Assembly: GCF_003851685.1 (NCBI RefSeq)
Contig: NZ_CP027727.1
Span: forward strand, 248,001-312,000
Reading direction: 5' to 3'
Source: Pseudomonas sp. R5-89-07
GTDB lineage: Bacteria > Pseudomonadota > Gammaproteobacteria > Pseudomonadales > Pseudomonadaceae
DNA length: 64,000 bases
Shown here: positions 23,167 through 32,222 of the stretch, in pieces
Numbering within the stretch: position 1 is the first letter of the stretch
Layout of the letters: every line of letters begins with the position of its first letter
Notes under the pieces: model-generated
The model's database searches: none
What the model saw: the letters and a program-made list of their open reading frames with translations, nothing else
Told to the model about the DNA's origin: nothing
Made by a program: the position numbers and the translations under genes

Positions 23167-24327
23167 CTATTCCGGCCAATGCCACGCCGGCGCATCCAGC
23201 ATGCCCTGGCCCACAATCCGCGTTTCCCCCAGCACCTTTTCCAGCACAATCGAATGACACCCCTCATCCTGCTGCAAAGCCGCAATCAAGCGGCTGGCAT
23301 GGGACACCACCCACACCTGGCAGTGCTTCGACGTTTGGACAATCAAGCGCGCCAAGGCGGGCAACAGGTCCGGATGCAGGCTGGTTTCAGGTTCGTTCAG
23401 CACCATCATGGTCGGCGGTCGTGGCGTCAGCAGCGCGGCGATCAGCAGCAGGTAGCGCAAGGTGCCGTCCGACAACTCTGCCGCCGACAAAGGCCGCAGC
23501 AAGCCTTCCTGATAGAACTCGATGGCAAAGCGTGCGCCTTGCAACGGCTGGATATTCAAGCGCGCGCCAGGGAACGCATCGCTGACGGCGCGGTGCAAGG
23601 CATCTGGGTCGCCGATCTCGCGAATGGTCTGCAGCGCCGCCGCCAGATCACGCCCGTCGTGATGCAGCACCGGCGTGCGCGTGCCCAACTGGGGCTGGCG
23701 CACGGGCGCGTCCACGTCGCTGCGAAAGTGATCATAAAAGCGCCAGCCACGAATGCTCTCGCGTAGCAGCAGGACTTCCGGCGAGCCACGCAAATTGCCG
23801 ACCTGGTCGAACAGACTGTGATAATTCGGCGTGTGCTGGGCCAGCACATCCCACGACCGGCCTTCGCGAGCGCGCACCATCGGCCCGGAACGCTGCACCA
23901 GCAGGCTGGCGGGGCGGTAGACGTGCCCGGCCCAGATGCATTCCTTCTTCACCTCTGGGTCGAGGCTGAAAAACGATTCGCTGGGTTCCGGCAAACCCAG
24001 GGAGATCGCGTAGCTGAAGTCTTCGGCGGCGAACCCCAGGCGCAGGCGCTTGACACCCTGGCGCACGCTGGATTCGATTGGCACTTCACCGCTGTGCATG
24101 CGCCGACTGATGATTTGCGGCCCGGCCCAGAAAGTCGAGTCCAGCCCGCCTTCGCGGGCCAGCGCATTGATCACCCCGCCCTGGGCAGTCTCGGCCAACA
24201 GGCGCAGGGCGCGATACAGGTTGGATTTGCCGCTGCCATTGGGGCCGGTGACCAGGTTCAGTCGGTCCAGGGGCACCACCAATTTATTGATCGAGCGGTA
24301 ATTGGCCACCGCGAGGGTCTTGAGCAT
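23167..24327 (-). CDS. AAA family ATPase (predicted, SMC/OLD-like fold)
   Basis: A 386-residue ABC/SMC-like ATPase. It starts at ATG 24327, giving MLKTLAVANYRSINKLVVPL, the usual N-terminus of RecF/OLD-like ATPases. Walker A is GPNGSGKS (28-35). The signature region is ELSDGTLRYLLLIAALL, Walker B MMVLNEPETSLHPDLLP, and the H-loop VVSHASRL. There is no TOPRIM or nuclease domain and no partner gene, so it is not a complete OLD/Gabija-type defence unit. It belongs with the stand-alone predicted ATPases of unknown role common in proteobacteria. It is divergent from the RND operon with about 120 bases between starts. Confidence 0.82.
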   Translation of the reverse strand: MLKTLAVANYRSINKLVVPLDRLNLVTGPNGSGKSNLYRALRLLAETAQGGVINALAREGGLDSTFWAGPQIISRRMHSGEVPIESSVRQGVKRLRLGFAAEDFSYAISLGLPEPSESFFSLDPEVKKECIWAGHVYRPASLLVQRSGPMVRAREGRSWDVLAQHTPNYHSLFDQVGNLRGSPEVLLLRESIRGWRFYDHFRSDVDAPVRQPQLGTRTPVLHHDGRDLAAALQTIREIGDPDALHRAVSDAFPGARLNIQPLQGARFAIEFYQEGLLRPLSAAELSDGTLRYLLLIAALLTPRPPTMMVLNEPETSLHPDLLPALARLIVQTSKHCQVWVVSHASRLIAALQQDEGCHSIVLEKVLGETRIVGQGMLDAPAWHWPE

Positions 24328-24448
24328 GGCAATTGAGTCGGTATGGGAACCCTTGAAGTATGGGATCCTGCAGGCAGATAAGGAACCCTCAACTAAGCTC
24401 ACAGTCGCATACACACTGGCACGTCAGCATCACGCAAAAGGAGCCTGC

Positions 24449-25531
24449 ATGGGCGGTCGCATTTCCACAGTTTTGTTCGGACTTGGCCTACTGACACTGC
24501 TTGGCGGCTGTGGTCAGGAAAAGGCCGAACCCAAGGCCCATTCCCGAGTCTTCGTGCAAACCGTGCAGCCGGCGGATTTCGCTGCCGCGGTCACGCTCAC
24601 CGGGGATATCCAGGCGCGGGTGCAAACCGATTTGTCCTTTCGTGTGGGTGGCAAGATCATCCAGCGCATGGTCGACGTCGGTGATCGAGTGACGGCCAAG
24701 CAAGTGCTGGCCAAGCTCGACCCCAAGGACCTGCAGACCAACGTTGACTCCGCCCAGGCCCAGGTCGTGGCCGAGCAGGCGCGGGTCAAACAAACGGCTG
24801 CCGCCTTCGTGCGCCAGGAAAAACTTTTGCCCAAGGGCTACACCAGCCGCAGCGAATACGACGCCGCCCAGGCCGCCTTGCGCAGCAGCCAGAGTGCGCT
24901 GGCCGCCGCCCAGGCCCAGTTGGCCAATGCCCGTGAACAACTTGGCTACACCGCCTTGATCGCCGATGCGCCGGGCATTATCACGGCGCGCCAGGCGGAA
25001 GTCGGCCAGGTCGTACAGGCCACCGTGCCGATCTTCAGTCTGGCCCGCGATGGCGAACGCGACGCGGTGTTCAACGTTTACGAGTCGCTGCTGGTGGAAC
25101 CGCCGCCGGATGCGCCGATCACCGTCAGCCTGCTGGACAACCCAAGCATCAAGGCCCAGGGCAAGGTGCGTGAAGTCACCCCTGCCGTGGCCGCCAATAC
25201 CGGCACCGTGCAAGTGAAGATCGCCCTGCAAAGCCTGCCCAAAGGCATGGAGCTGGGCTCGGTGGTGAGCGCCACCGCCAATGGCCCGGCCAAGGCCAGC
25301 ATCGAGTTGCCGTGGTCGGCCCTGACCAAAGACCTCAGCGAACCGGCCGTGTGGCTGGTGGACGGCGAGGGCAAGGCGCAGCTGCACAAGGTGACGGTGG
25401 CACGCTACCTCACCGGCAAGGTGATTATCGGCGATGGCCTCAAAGGCGGCGAAAAAGTCGTGGTGGCCGGCGGGCAGTTGCTGCACCCCGGCATGCTTGT
25501 CGAGATTGCCCAGCAAGGAGCGCAGCCATGA
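24449..25531 (+). CDS. triA: RND efflux periplasmic adaptor 1 (TriA-like)
   Basis: A 360-residue membrane-fusion protein. A lipoprotein signal ends in LLGGC (acylated Cys21). A barrel-sandwich lipoyl domain (about 60-80 and 170-200), a helical hairpin (DSAQAQVVAEQARVKQT...AALRSSQSALAAAQAQL) and beta-barrel segments follow. AAAAGGAG precedes ATG 24449. It is the first of two adaptor genes followed by one RND pump gene without an outer-membrane factor, the arrangement of P. aeruginosa triABC, where both adaptors are needed and the porin OpmH is encoded elsewhere. The substrate (triclosan and solvents for TriABC) is inferred from that likeness. Confidence 0.85.
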   Translation: MGGRISTVLFGLGLLTLLGGCGQEKAEPKAHSRVFVQTVQPADFAAAVTLTGDIQARVQTDLSFRVGGKIIQRMVDVGDRVTAKQVLAKLDPKDLQTNVDSAQAQVVAEQARVKQTAAAFVRQEKLLPKGYTSRSEYDAAQAALRSSQSALAAAQAQLANAREQLGYTALIADAPGIITARQAEVGQVVQATVPIFSLARDGERDAVFNVYESLLVEPPPDAPITVSLLDNPSIKAQGKVREVTPAVAANTGTVQVKIALQSLPKGMELGSVVSATANGPAKASIELPWSALTKDLSEPAVWLVDGEGKAQLHKVTVARYLTGKVIIGDGLKGGEKVVVAGGQLLHPGMLVEIAQQGAQP

Positions 25532-26598
25532 AGCAACTGACGGTTATCCTCGCCGCCGGCCTGTTGCTGGTGGCCTGCTCCAAGGAAGAAGCGCCACCCG
25601 AACCGGTGCGCCCGGTGCTGTCTATGGAAGTGAAGGCCGAAGACCAGGAAAACCTCGGTCGCTTTGCCGGCACCATTCAGGCGCGCTACGAAAGTAACCT
25701 GGGTTTCCGCGTACCTGGCCGTATCGCTCGCCGCGCTGTGGACGTGGGCGCCGAGGTGGAGAAGGGCGCCTTGCTTGCCGTCCTCGACCCCACCGACCAG
25801 CAGAACCAGTTGCGCGCAGCCCAGAGCGACCTGGCCCGCGTGCAGGCGCAGTTCATCAATGCCCAGGCCAATGCACGCCGCCAGCAAGAGCTGTTCAACC
25901 GTGGCGTCGGCGCCCAGGCTCAGCTCGACGTGGCCCAGACCGACCTGAAAACTACCCAGGCGAGCCTCGATCAGGCCCGCGCCTCGGTCAATCAGGCCCG
26001 GGACCAGCTCAACTACGCCGAACTGCGCACCGACCACGCCGGCATCGTTACCGCCTGGAATGCCGAGGCCGGCCAGGTGGTCAGCGCCGGCCAGCAAGTG
26101 GTGACCCTGGCCCGCCCGGACATCAAGGAAGCGGTGATCGACCTGCCTGCCGGCCTGGCCGAGCGCCTGCCTGCGGACGTGGTGTTCCTGGTGGCCGGGC
26201 AACTGGACCCCAGCGTGCAGACCACCGCCATCGTGCGCGAGATCGAGCCCCAGGCCCAAAGCGCCACGCGCACCCGTCGCGCGCGCTTGACCCTGACCGA
26301 GACGCCCGCCGCGTTTCGCCTGGGCACGGCCATCAGCGTGACCTTGAGCAGCGCCATTGCGCCGCGTATCGAGTTGCCCCTGAGCGCGTTGCAGGAAGTC
26401 GACGGCAAGACCCGCATCTGGCTGCTCGACACCCAGAGCCAGACGGTGCAGCCGCGTGACGTCACAGTCGTCAGCCGTGACACCAAAAGCGCACTGCTGA
26501 GCGCGGGTATCAAGCCCGGTGAGCGCATCGTCACCGCCGGTGTGAACAGCCTGAAAGCCGGGCAAAAAGTCAAAATCGACGAGGACAGCCCGCGATGA
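25528..26598 (+). CDS. triB: RND efflux periplasmic adaptor 2 (TriB-like)
   Basis: A 356-residue membrane-fusion lipoprotein (LLLVAC, acylated Cys17), paralogous to the adaptor upstream. It has a lipoyl half-motif (GFRVPGRIARRAVDVGAEVEKG), a coiled-coil hairpin from about 95 to 160 and C-terminal barrel segments. ATGA overlaps at both ends show translational coupling with triA-like and triC-like genes. A pair of non-identical adaptors probably forms a mixed hexamer on the pump (inference from TriAB). Confidence 0.86.
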   Translation: MKQLTVILAAGLLLVACSKEEAPPEPVRPVLSMEVKAEDQENLGRFAGTIQARYESNLGFRVPGRIARRAVDVGAEVEKGALLAVLDPTDQQNQLRAAQSDLARVQAQFINAQANARRQQELFNRGVGAQAQLDVAQTDLKTTQASLDQARASVNQARDQLNYAELRTDHAGIVTAWNAEAGQVVSAGQQVVTLARPDIKEAVIDLPAGLAERLPADVVFLVAGQLDPSVQTTAIVREIEPQAQSATRTRRARLTLTETPAAFRLGTAISVTLSSAIAPRIELPLSALQEVDGKTRIWLLDTQSQTVQPRDVTVVSRDTKSALLSAGIKPGERIVTAGVNSLKAGQKVKIDEDSPR

Positions 26599-29500
26599 AA
26601 GGCAGCTTCAACTTATCCGACTGGGCCCTCAAGCATCAGTCCTTCGTCTGGTACCTGATGTTCGTCGCGCTGCTGATGGGCGTGTTCTCGTACATGAACC
26701 TGGGCCGCGAGGAAGACCCTTCGTTCACCATCAAGACCATGGTGATCCAGACCCGCTGGCCGGGCGCGACCCAGGAAGAAACCCTCAAGCAGGTCACCGA
26801 CCGCATCGAGAAAAAACTCGAAGAGCTCGACTCCCTCGATTACGTCAAAAGCTACACCCGACCGGGCGAGTCCACGGTGTTCGTGTTCCTCAAGGACACC
26901 ACCAGCGCCAAGGCCATCCCCGAGATCTGGTACCAGGTTCGCAAGAAGATCGACGATATTCGCGGCACCTTCCCCCAGGGCCTGCAGGGGCCGTCGTTCA
27001 ACGATGAGTTCGGTGATGTGTTCGGCTCGGTGTACGCCTTTACCGGCGACGGCCTGTCGATGCGCCAGTTGCGCGACTACGTAGAGCAGGTGCGCGCCGA
27101 AATCCGTTCGGTGCCGGGGCTGGGCAAGGTCGAGATGATCGGCCAGCAGGACGAAGTGATTTACCTGAATTTTTCCACGCGCAAACTGGCGGCCCTGGGT
27201 ATCGACCAGCGCCAGGTGGTGCAAAGCCTGCAATCGCAGAACGCGGTGACGCCCGCCGGTGTGATCGAGGCCGGGCCGGAGCGGATTTCCGTGCGCACCT
27301 CGGGGCAGTTCGCCTCCGAGAAGGATCTGGCCAACGTCAACCTGCGCCTCAACGACCGCTTCTATCGCCTGGCCGACATTGCCGACATCAGCCGTGGCTA
27401 CGTCGACCCGGCGCGGCCGATGTTCCGTTTCAATGGCAAGCCGGCGATCGGCCTGGCCATTGCGATGCAGAAGGGCGGCAATATCCAGTCGTTCGGCAAG
27501 GCGCTGCACGGGCGCATGGATGAGCTGACCGCCGACTTGCCGGTGGGCGTGGGCGTGCACAAGGTCTCGGACCAGGCCGAAGTGGTGGAGGAGGCCGTCG
27601 GCGGCTTTACCAGTGCGTTGTTCGAAGCCGTGATCATCGTGCTGGTGGTGAGCTTTATCAGCCTGGGCATGCGTGCCGGGCTGGTGGTGGCGTGCTCGAT
27701 TCCGCTGGTGCTGGCACTGGTGTTTGTGTTTATGGAATACAGCGGCATCACCATGCAGCGGGTGTCGTTGGGCGCCTTGATCATCGCCCTCGGCCTGCTG
27801 GTGGACGATGCGATGATCACCGTGGAGATGATGATCACACGCCTGGAAAAAGGCGAAACCAAGGAGCAGGCGGCGACTTACGCCTACACCTCCACGGCAT
27901 TCCCGATGCTCACCGGTACGCTGGTGACCGTGGCCGGTTTCGTGCCGATTGGCCTCAACGCAAGCTCGGCGGGCGAGTACACCTTCACCTTGTTCGCGGT
28001 GATCGCCGTGGCGATGCTGGTGTCGTGGGTGGTAGCGGTGCTGTTTGCACCGGTTATCGGCATGCATATCCTCAGCGCCAATGTTAAACCGCACAGCGCC
28101 GAGCCTGGGCGCATCGGCCGTGCCTTCAATGGCGGCATGCTCTGGGCCATGCGCAACCGCTGGTGGGCCATCGGCATTACCGTGGGGTTGTTCGTGGCCT
28201 CGGTATTTTCCATGCAGTTCGTGCAGAACCAGTTCTTCCCGTCCTCGGATCGCCCGGAAATCCTGGTGGACCTGAACCTGCCGCAGAACGCCTCGATCAA
28301 TGAAACGCGCAAAGCCGTCGACCGCCTTGAAGCCATCATCAAGGACGACCCGGACATCGCGCGCTGGAGCACCTACATCGGCCAGGGCGCGATCCGTTTC
28401 TACCTGCCGCTGGACCAGCAGCTGGAGAACCCGTACTACGCGCAGCTGGTGATCGTGAGCAAGGGCCTGGAGGAGCGCGGCGAGTTGATCACGCGCCTGC
28501 AGAAACGCCTGCGCGATGATTTTGTCGGCATCGGCAGCTTCGTGCAGCCGCTGGAAATGGGCCCGCCGGTCGGGCGGCCGATCCAGTATCGCGTGTCGGG
28601 CAAAGACACCGACCAGGTGCGCAAGCACGCCATCGAACTGGCGACCTTGCTCGACCAGAACACCCACCTGGGGGAAATCATCTACGACTGGAACGAGCCG
28701 GGCAAAGTGCTGCGCGTGGATATCGCTCAGGACAAGGCGCGGCAACTGGGGCTGTCGTCCGAAGACGTGGCGCAGTTGATGAACAGCGTGGTCAGCGGCG
28801 CCTCGGTGACCCAGGTGCACGACGATATCTACCTGATCAACGTGGTCGGCCGCGCCGAAGACGCCGAGCGCGGTACGCCGGAAACCTTGCAGAACCTGCA
28901 GATCGTCACGCCCAACGGCACCTCGATCCCGTTGCTGGCGTTCGCGACCGTGCGCTACGAGCTGGAGCAGCCGCTGGTATGGCGTCGCGACCGCAAGCCG
29001 ACCATCACCATCAAGGCCGCGGTACGCGATGAGATGCAGCCCACCGACCTGGTCAAGCAGCTGGCGCCGACTATCCAGAAGTTCAGCGACGGCCTGCCGG
29101 TGGGTTACAAGGTCGCCACCGGCGGTACCGTGGAAGAAAGCGGCAAGGCCCAGGGCCCGATTGCCAGCGTGGTGCCGCTGATGCTGTTTTTGATGGCGAC
29201 GTTCCTGATGATCCAGCTGCACAGCGTGCAGAAGATGTTCCTGGTGGCGAGTGTCGCGCCGCTGGGGCTGATTGGCGTGGTGCTGGCGCTGATTCCTACG
29301 GGCACGCCCATGGGCTTTGTGGCGATCCTGGGCATCCTGGCGCTGATCGGCATCATCATCCGCAACTCGGTGATTCTGGTCACGCAAATTCACGAGTATG
29401 AAGTGGCGGGCTATTCGCCATGGGATGCGGTGGTGGAAGCGACCGAGCACCGACGCCGGCCGATTCTGCTCACAGCGGCGGCGGCGAGCCTGGGCATGAT

Positions 29501-29651
29501 CCCGATTGCGCGGGAAGTGTTCTGGGGACCGATGGCGTACGCGATGATCGGCGGGATCATCATTGCGACGCTGCTCACTTTGCTGTTCCTGCCGGCGCTG
29601 TATGTGGCCTGGTATAAGATCCGCGAGCCAAAACAGGAAGAACGCGGTTAA
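26595..29651 (+). CDS. triC: RND efflux pump permease (TriC-like)
   Basis: A 1018-residue RND transporter with the usual two-fold layout: helix 1 near residues 17-36, a large periplasmic loop, helices 2-6 at about 335-480, helix 7 near 520, a second loop, and helices 8-12 from about 860 to 1005. The proton-relay pair is in GLLVDDAMITVEMM. The length agrees with TriC as I remember it (about 1015). It exports hydrophobic compounds from the periplasm through a TolC-like channel that is not encoded here. The start overlaps the adaptor by ATGA. A large antisense frame covers the gene but is only a shadow of GC-rich codons. Confidence 0.92.
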   Translation: MKGSFNLSDWALKHQSFVWYLMFVALLMGVFSYMNLGREEDPSFTIKTMVIQTRWPGATQEETLKQVTDRIEKKLEELDSLDYVKSYTRPGESTVFVFLKDTTSAKAIPEIWYQVRKKIDDIRGTFPQGLQGPSFNDEFGDVFGSVYAFTGDGLSMRQLRDYVEQVRAEIRSVPGLGKVEMIGQQDEVIYLNFSTRKLAALGIDQRQVVQSLQSQNAVTPAGVIEAGPERISVRTSGQFASEKDLANVNLRLNDRFYRLADIADISRGYVDPARPMFRFNGKPAIGLAIAMQKGGNIQSFGKALHGRMDELTADLPVGVGVHKVSDQAEVVEEAVGGFTSALFEAVIIVLVVSFISLGMRAGLVVACSIPLVLALVFVFMEYSGITMQRVSLGALIIALGLLVDDAMITVEMMITRLEKGETKEQAATYAYTSTAFPMLTGTLVTVAGFVPIGLNASSAGEYTFTLFAVIAVAMLVSWVVAVLFAPVIGMHILSANVKPHSAEPGRIGRAFNGGMLWAMRNRWWAIGITVGLFVASVFSMQFVQNQFFPSSDRPEILVDLNLPQNASINETRKAVDRLEAIIKDDPDIARWSTYIGQGAIRFYLPLDQQLENPYYAQLVIVSKGLEERGELITRLQKRLRDDFVGIGSFVQPLEMGPPVGRPIQYRVSGKDTDQVRKHAIELATLLDQNTHLGEIIYDWNEPGKVLRVDIAQDKARQLGLSSEDVAQLMNSVVSGASVTQVHDDIYLINVVGRAEDAERGTPETLQNLQIVTPNGTSIPLLAFATVRYELEQPLVWRRDRKPTITIKAAVRDEMQPTDLVKQLAPTIQKFSDGLPVGYKVATGGTVEESGKAQGPIASVVPLMLFLMATFLMIQLHSVQKMFLVASVAPLGLIGVVLALIPTGTPMGFVAILGILALIGIIIRNSVILVTQIHEYEVAGYSPWDAVVEATEHRRRPILLTAAAASLGMIPIAREVFWGPMAYAMIGGIIIATLLTLLFLPALYVAWYKIREPKQEERG

Positions 29652-29653
29652 AC

Positions 29654-29771
29654 ATGTGGGAGGGGGGCGAGCAGTAACCTGTGGCGAGGGAGCTTGCTCC
29701 CGCTGGGCCGCGAAGCGGACCCAAACAATGGGACTGCTGCGCAGTCCAGCGGGAGCAAGCTCCCTCGCCAC
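29654..29771. repeat. Type II REPIN next to a truncated type I REP
   Basis: At 29681-29771 two copies of GTGGCGAGGGAGCTTGCTCC face each other, with a CGCGAAGCGGACC / ACTGCTGCGCAGTCC centre. This is a second REP family. Just before it (about 29655-29667) a type I REP begins (GTGGGAGGGGG) but breaks off. Confidence 0.9.
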
Positions 29772-29937
29772 GGGTACGGTGTCGCCTTAACGGATCGGCA
29801 TTAGCGCAAGCCCCCGCCCTCAATTGAAAGTCCACAGGACTTTTGCACAGTGGGAAACTTCCTGAATTGACGCTTGGCGCTCCGGCCAACCGCCGGGTGT
29901 TTTACTCTGCGGCTTCCACTGTCGACGGTCGCCCGCC

Positions 29938-32139
29938 ATGAACCCTGTGCGTCATACCTTGCTGATGTGTTGTCTCCTGCTGTCGCCGCTGACCTTCGCC
30001 GGCACGGTTCTGGAAAATAAGCTGTGGCGCGTCGAGCTTGAGCCCGCCACGCTGGCCTTGCGAGTCACTCCGGCGGGCGAGGCCCCGGTACAAGCCTCCA
30101 GCGGTGTCACCGCGCATGCGGTCAACGCGCTGCAAGCCGGCGCTGAGCAGGCCGCCTGGCAATGGGACAACGGCGCCTATCGCCTCACGGCCCGGCTGGA
30201 ACAGCGCGAACTGTCCCTGACAATCCAGGCCCGCGAGGCGGGTGAACTGGCCCTGCTGCGCCAGCCGGCCAACGCCATGGGCCAGGGGCTGATCTGGCCG
30301 TTGGCCGAGGGGCATTACGTGCCTGCCGGTAACGCCGTGTGGAAGGATTTCCTGCTGGAACAAGGCGCGTTCAATACCACCCAGGACCTCAGCCTGCCGC
30401 TGTGGGGAGTGGATCACGGCCGCTTTACGCTCAACTGGCTGCTGACCAACCCCTATAACAACCGACTCGCATGGCGCGCGGATGGCCAGGGCCTGGCGCT
30501 GTCAGCGTCCCATGAATTCACCTCGCTTGAGCCGCACGCGCCGATGACGCTGCGCCTGTACCTGGGCGAGGCCGACCCGTTGGCCGGCGCCAAGCGCTAT
30601 CGTCAGTGGCTGGTCGAGCAGGGCCGTTACGAGCCACTGGCGGACAAGCTGCGGCAAACCCCCGAGGCGGAGAAATTGCTCGGCGCCAGTCACGCTTATC
30701 TGTGGGGCAACGGCTTGCTGGCGCTGGAGGATGTGCGTGACTGGCCAAGGTTGATCAAACGGCTGCGCACGCACGCGCTCAAGGGGCTGATGGACAAAGA
30801 GACCGCGACCGTACTCGCGAAGACCAACCCATTGAATCCCTATGAGCAGACCGTGCTGTTGCGCGGCCTCAACGCGGCCATCAACACCAAGGCCCGCCAG
30901 GCGTGGCAAGTGGAAGAGCCCGACATGACGCGCCTCGCCGCGCGCTACGGTGAGTTGCGCAGCGAGCTGGCAGCGGATTTTGCCGGGGCCTTGAGTGATC
31001 GCCCCGAAGCCTGGGGGGGGTCGACTGTCCAGGCTTTGCGCGACGCCGGTCTGGAGCGTCTGCTGGTGACGCTGAGCGAAGGCTGGGAAGGCGGTCTGTG
31101 GCACCCCGAAGCCATTCGCGCCGGGGTGGATGCCGGTTACTTGATGGCGCCCTACGACTCTTATGAAACGGCGCTGTCGGCGACTGAAAACCCTGACTGG
31201 ACCACCGCCCATCTGGGCGGCAAGGCGTACCGGGAATGCGCGGTGGTGTTGAAGGACGGCACGCTCAAGGTCGGCTTCCAACAATCTGGCTATTACACTG
31301 ACCCGCGCTGTGTGCGGCCATTGCTGGAGGCGCGGGTGCAGGCCGTGCAAGCCAAAGCGGGCTTCAATGCCTGGTTCCTGGATGTCTACGCAGCCGGCAT
31401 GCTGTTCGACAATTATCGCAGCGGCGCCAGCATGACCCAGGCGCAAAACGCCGACGCCAATATCGACGCCTCACGCTGGATCAACACCGTGCCCAAGTTG
31501 GCGACGGGCTCTGAAGACGGCAACGCCATCACCGCCCAGGGCATCCTGTTTGCCCATGGCATGCAAACCCCGGTGATGGGTTGGGGCGATCGCGAGATGA
31601 CTCGGGACGCTCAATCACCTTACTACGCGGGCAACTGGTACCCGCCGGAGCAACCGACCGTGTTCTTCAAGCCGGTGCCCCTGAAAGCGTCGTTGCGCAC
31701 GGTGTATTTCGACCCGACGATGCGCTTGCCGCTGTATCAGGCGGTGTTTCATGGCTCCGTGATCACCACCCATCACTGGTTGTTCGACAGCCTGAAGCTG
31801 AGCAATGTGCGGGTTGAAAACGAGCTGGCCCAACTGCTTTACAACGTACCGCCGCTGTATCACCTCAGTGCGGCGACGCTCAGGGAGCGGCTGCCGGTCA
31901 TGCAGCGTCAGGACCGGTTTTTCCGCCCGTTGCATCAGCGCCTGGCGACCCAGGCGATGACGGATTTTCGCTGGCTGACCGCAGATAGACAGGTGCAGCA
32001 AACCACGTTTGCCGATGGCACTCGGCTGGTGGCGAATTTCTCGGCGGGAGAACAGCAAGGCTATGCCGGGCGCAGTGTGACCGCGCTGGTGGAGGGGGAA
32101 AAGCCGGTGGTGTATCAGGTGGGTCAGCAGGGAAATTGA
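29938..32139 (+). CDS. Secreted glycoside-hydrolase-like protein (GH101/GH129-like barrel)
   Basis: A 733-residue protein with a signal peptide (residues 1-21, ending LTFA), so it is periplasmic or exported. The N-terminal third is beta-rich, as in galactose-mutarotase-like domains. From about residue 350 a TIM-barrel pattern appears: GGSTVQALRDAGLERLLVTLSEGWEGG, GVDAGYLMAPYDSY and GFNAWFLDVYAAG, where Asp482 sits where a nucleophile is expected. A final beta domain closes the protein. This resembles GH101/GH129-type alpha-N-acetylgalactosaminidase relatives, but I cannot assign a family or substrate firmly. It stands alone: REPIN DNA lies upstream and a convergent methyltransferase downstream. 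A sugar- or peptidoglycan-related role is open. Confidence 0.6.
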   Translation: MNPVRHTLLMCCLLLSPLTFAGTVLENKLWRVELEPATLALRVTPAGEAPVQASSGVTAHAVNALQAGAEQAAWQWDNGAYRLTARLEQRELSLTIQAREAGELALLRQPANAMGQGLIWPLAEGHYVPAGNAVWKDFLLEQGAFNTTQDLSLPLWGVDHGRFTLNWLLTNPYNNRLAWRADGQGLALSASHEFTSLEPHAPMTLRLYLGEADPLAGAKRYRQWLVEQGRYEPLADKLRQTPEAEKLLGASHAYLWGNGLLALEDVRDWPRLIKRLRTHALKGLMDKETATVLAKTNPLNPYEQTVLLRGLNAAINTKARQAWQVEEPDMTRLAARYGELRSELAADFAGALSDRPEAWGGSTVQALRDAGLERLLVTLSEGWEGGLWHPEAIRAGVDAGYLMAPYDSYETALSATENPDWTTAHLGGKAYRECAVVLKDGTLKVGFQQSGYYTDPRCVRPLLEARVQAVQAKAGFNAWFLDVYAAGMLFDNYRSGASMTQAQNADANIDASRWINTVPKLATGSEDGNAITAQGILFAHGMQTPVMGWGDREMTRDAQSPYYAGNWYPPEQPTVFFKPVPLKASLRTVYFDPTMRLPLYQAVFHGSVITTHHWLFDSLKLSNVRVENELAQLLYNVPPLYHLSAATLRERLPVMQRQDRFFRPLHQRLATQAMTDFRWLTADRQVQQTTFADGTRLVANFSAGEQQGYAGRSVTALVEGEKPVVYQVGQQGN

Positions 32140-32174
32140 GTCCATCTCCCTCCCTCATTTGGAATGCATCCCCT

Positions 32175-32197
32175 GTGGGAGGGGGCTTGCCCCCGAT
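32175..32197 (+). repeat. Single type I REP
   Basis: One copy of GTGGGAGGGGGCTTGCC...CGAT without an inverted partner, between convergent genes. Confidence 0.9.
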
Positions 32198-32222
32198 AGC
32201 ATCAGCCCAGCCAATACACCCC

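Noticed and set aside
23167..24327. OLD/Gabija-like anti-phage system
   Set aside because: Only the ATPase domain is present. There is no TOPRIM/nuclease part and no helicase partner gene.
26613..29771. 1052-codon open frame on the minus strand opposite the RND pump
   Set aside because: It is the codon shadow of triC: rich in His, Arg, Gln and Gly, without hydrophobic or domain pattern and without a start signal.
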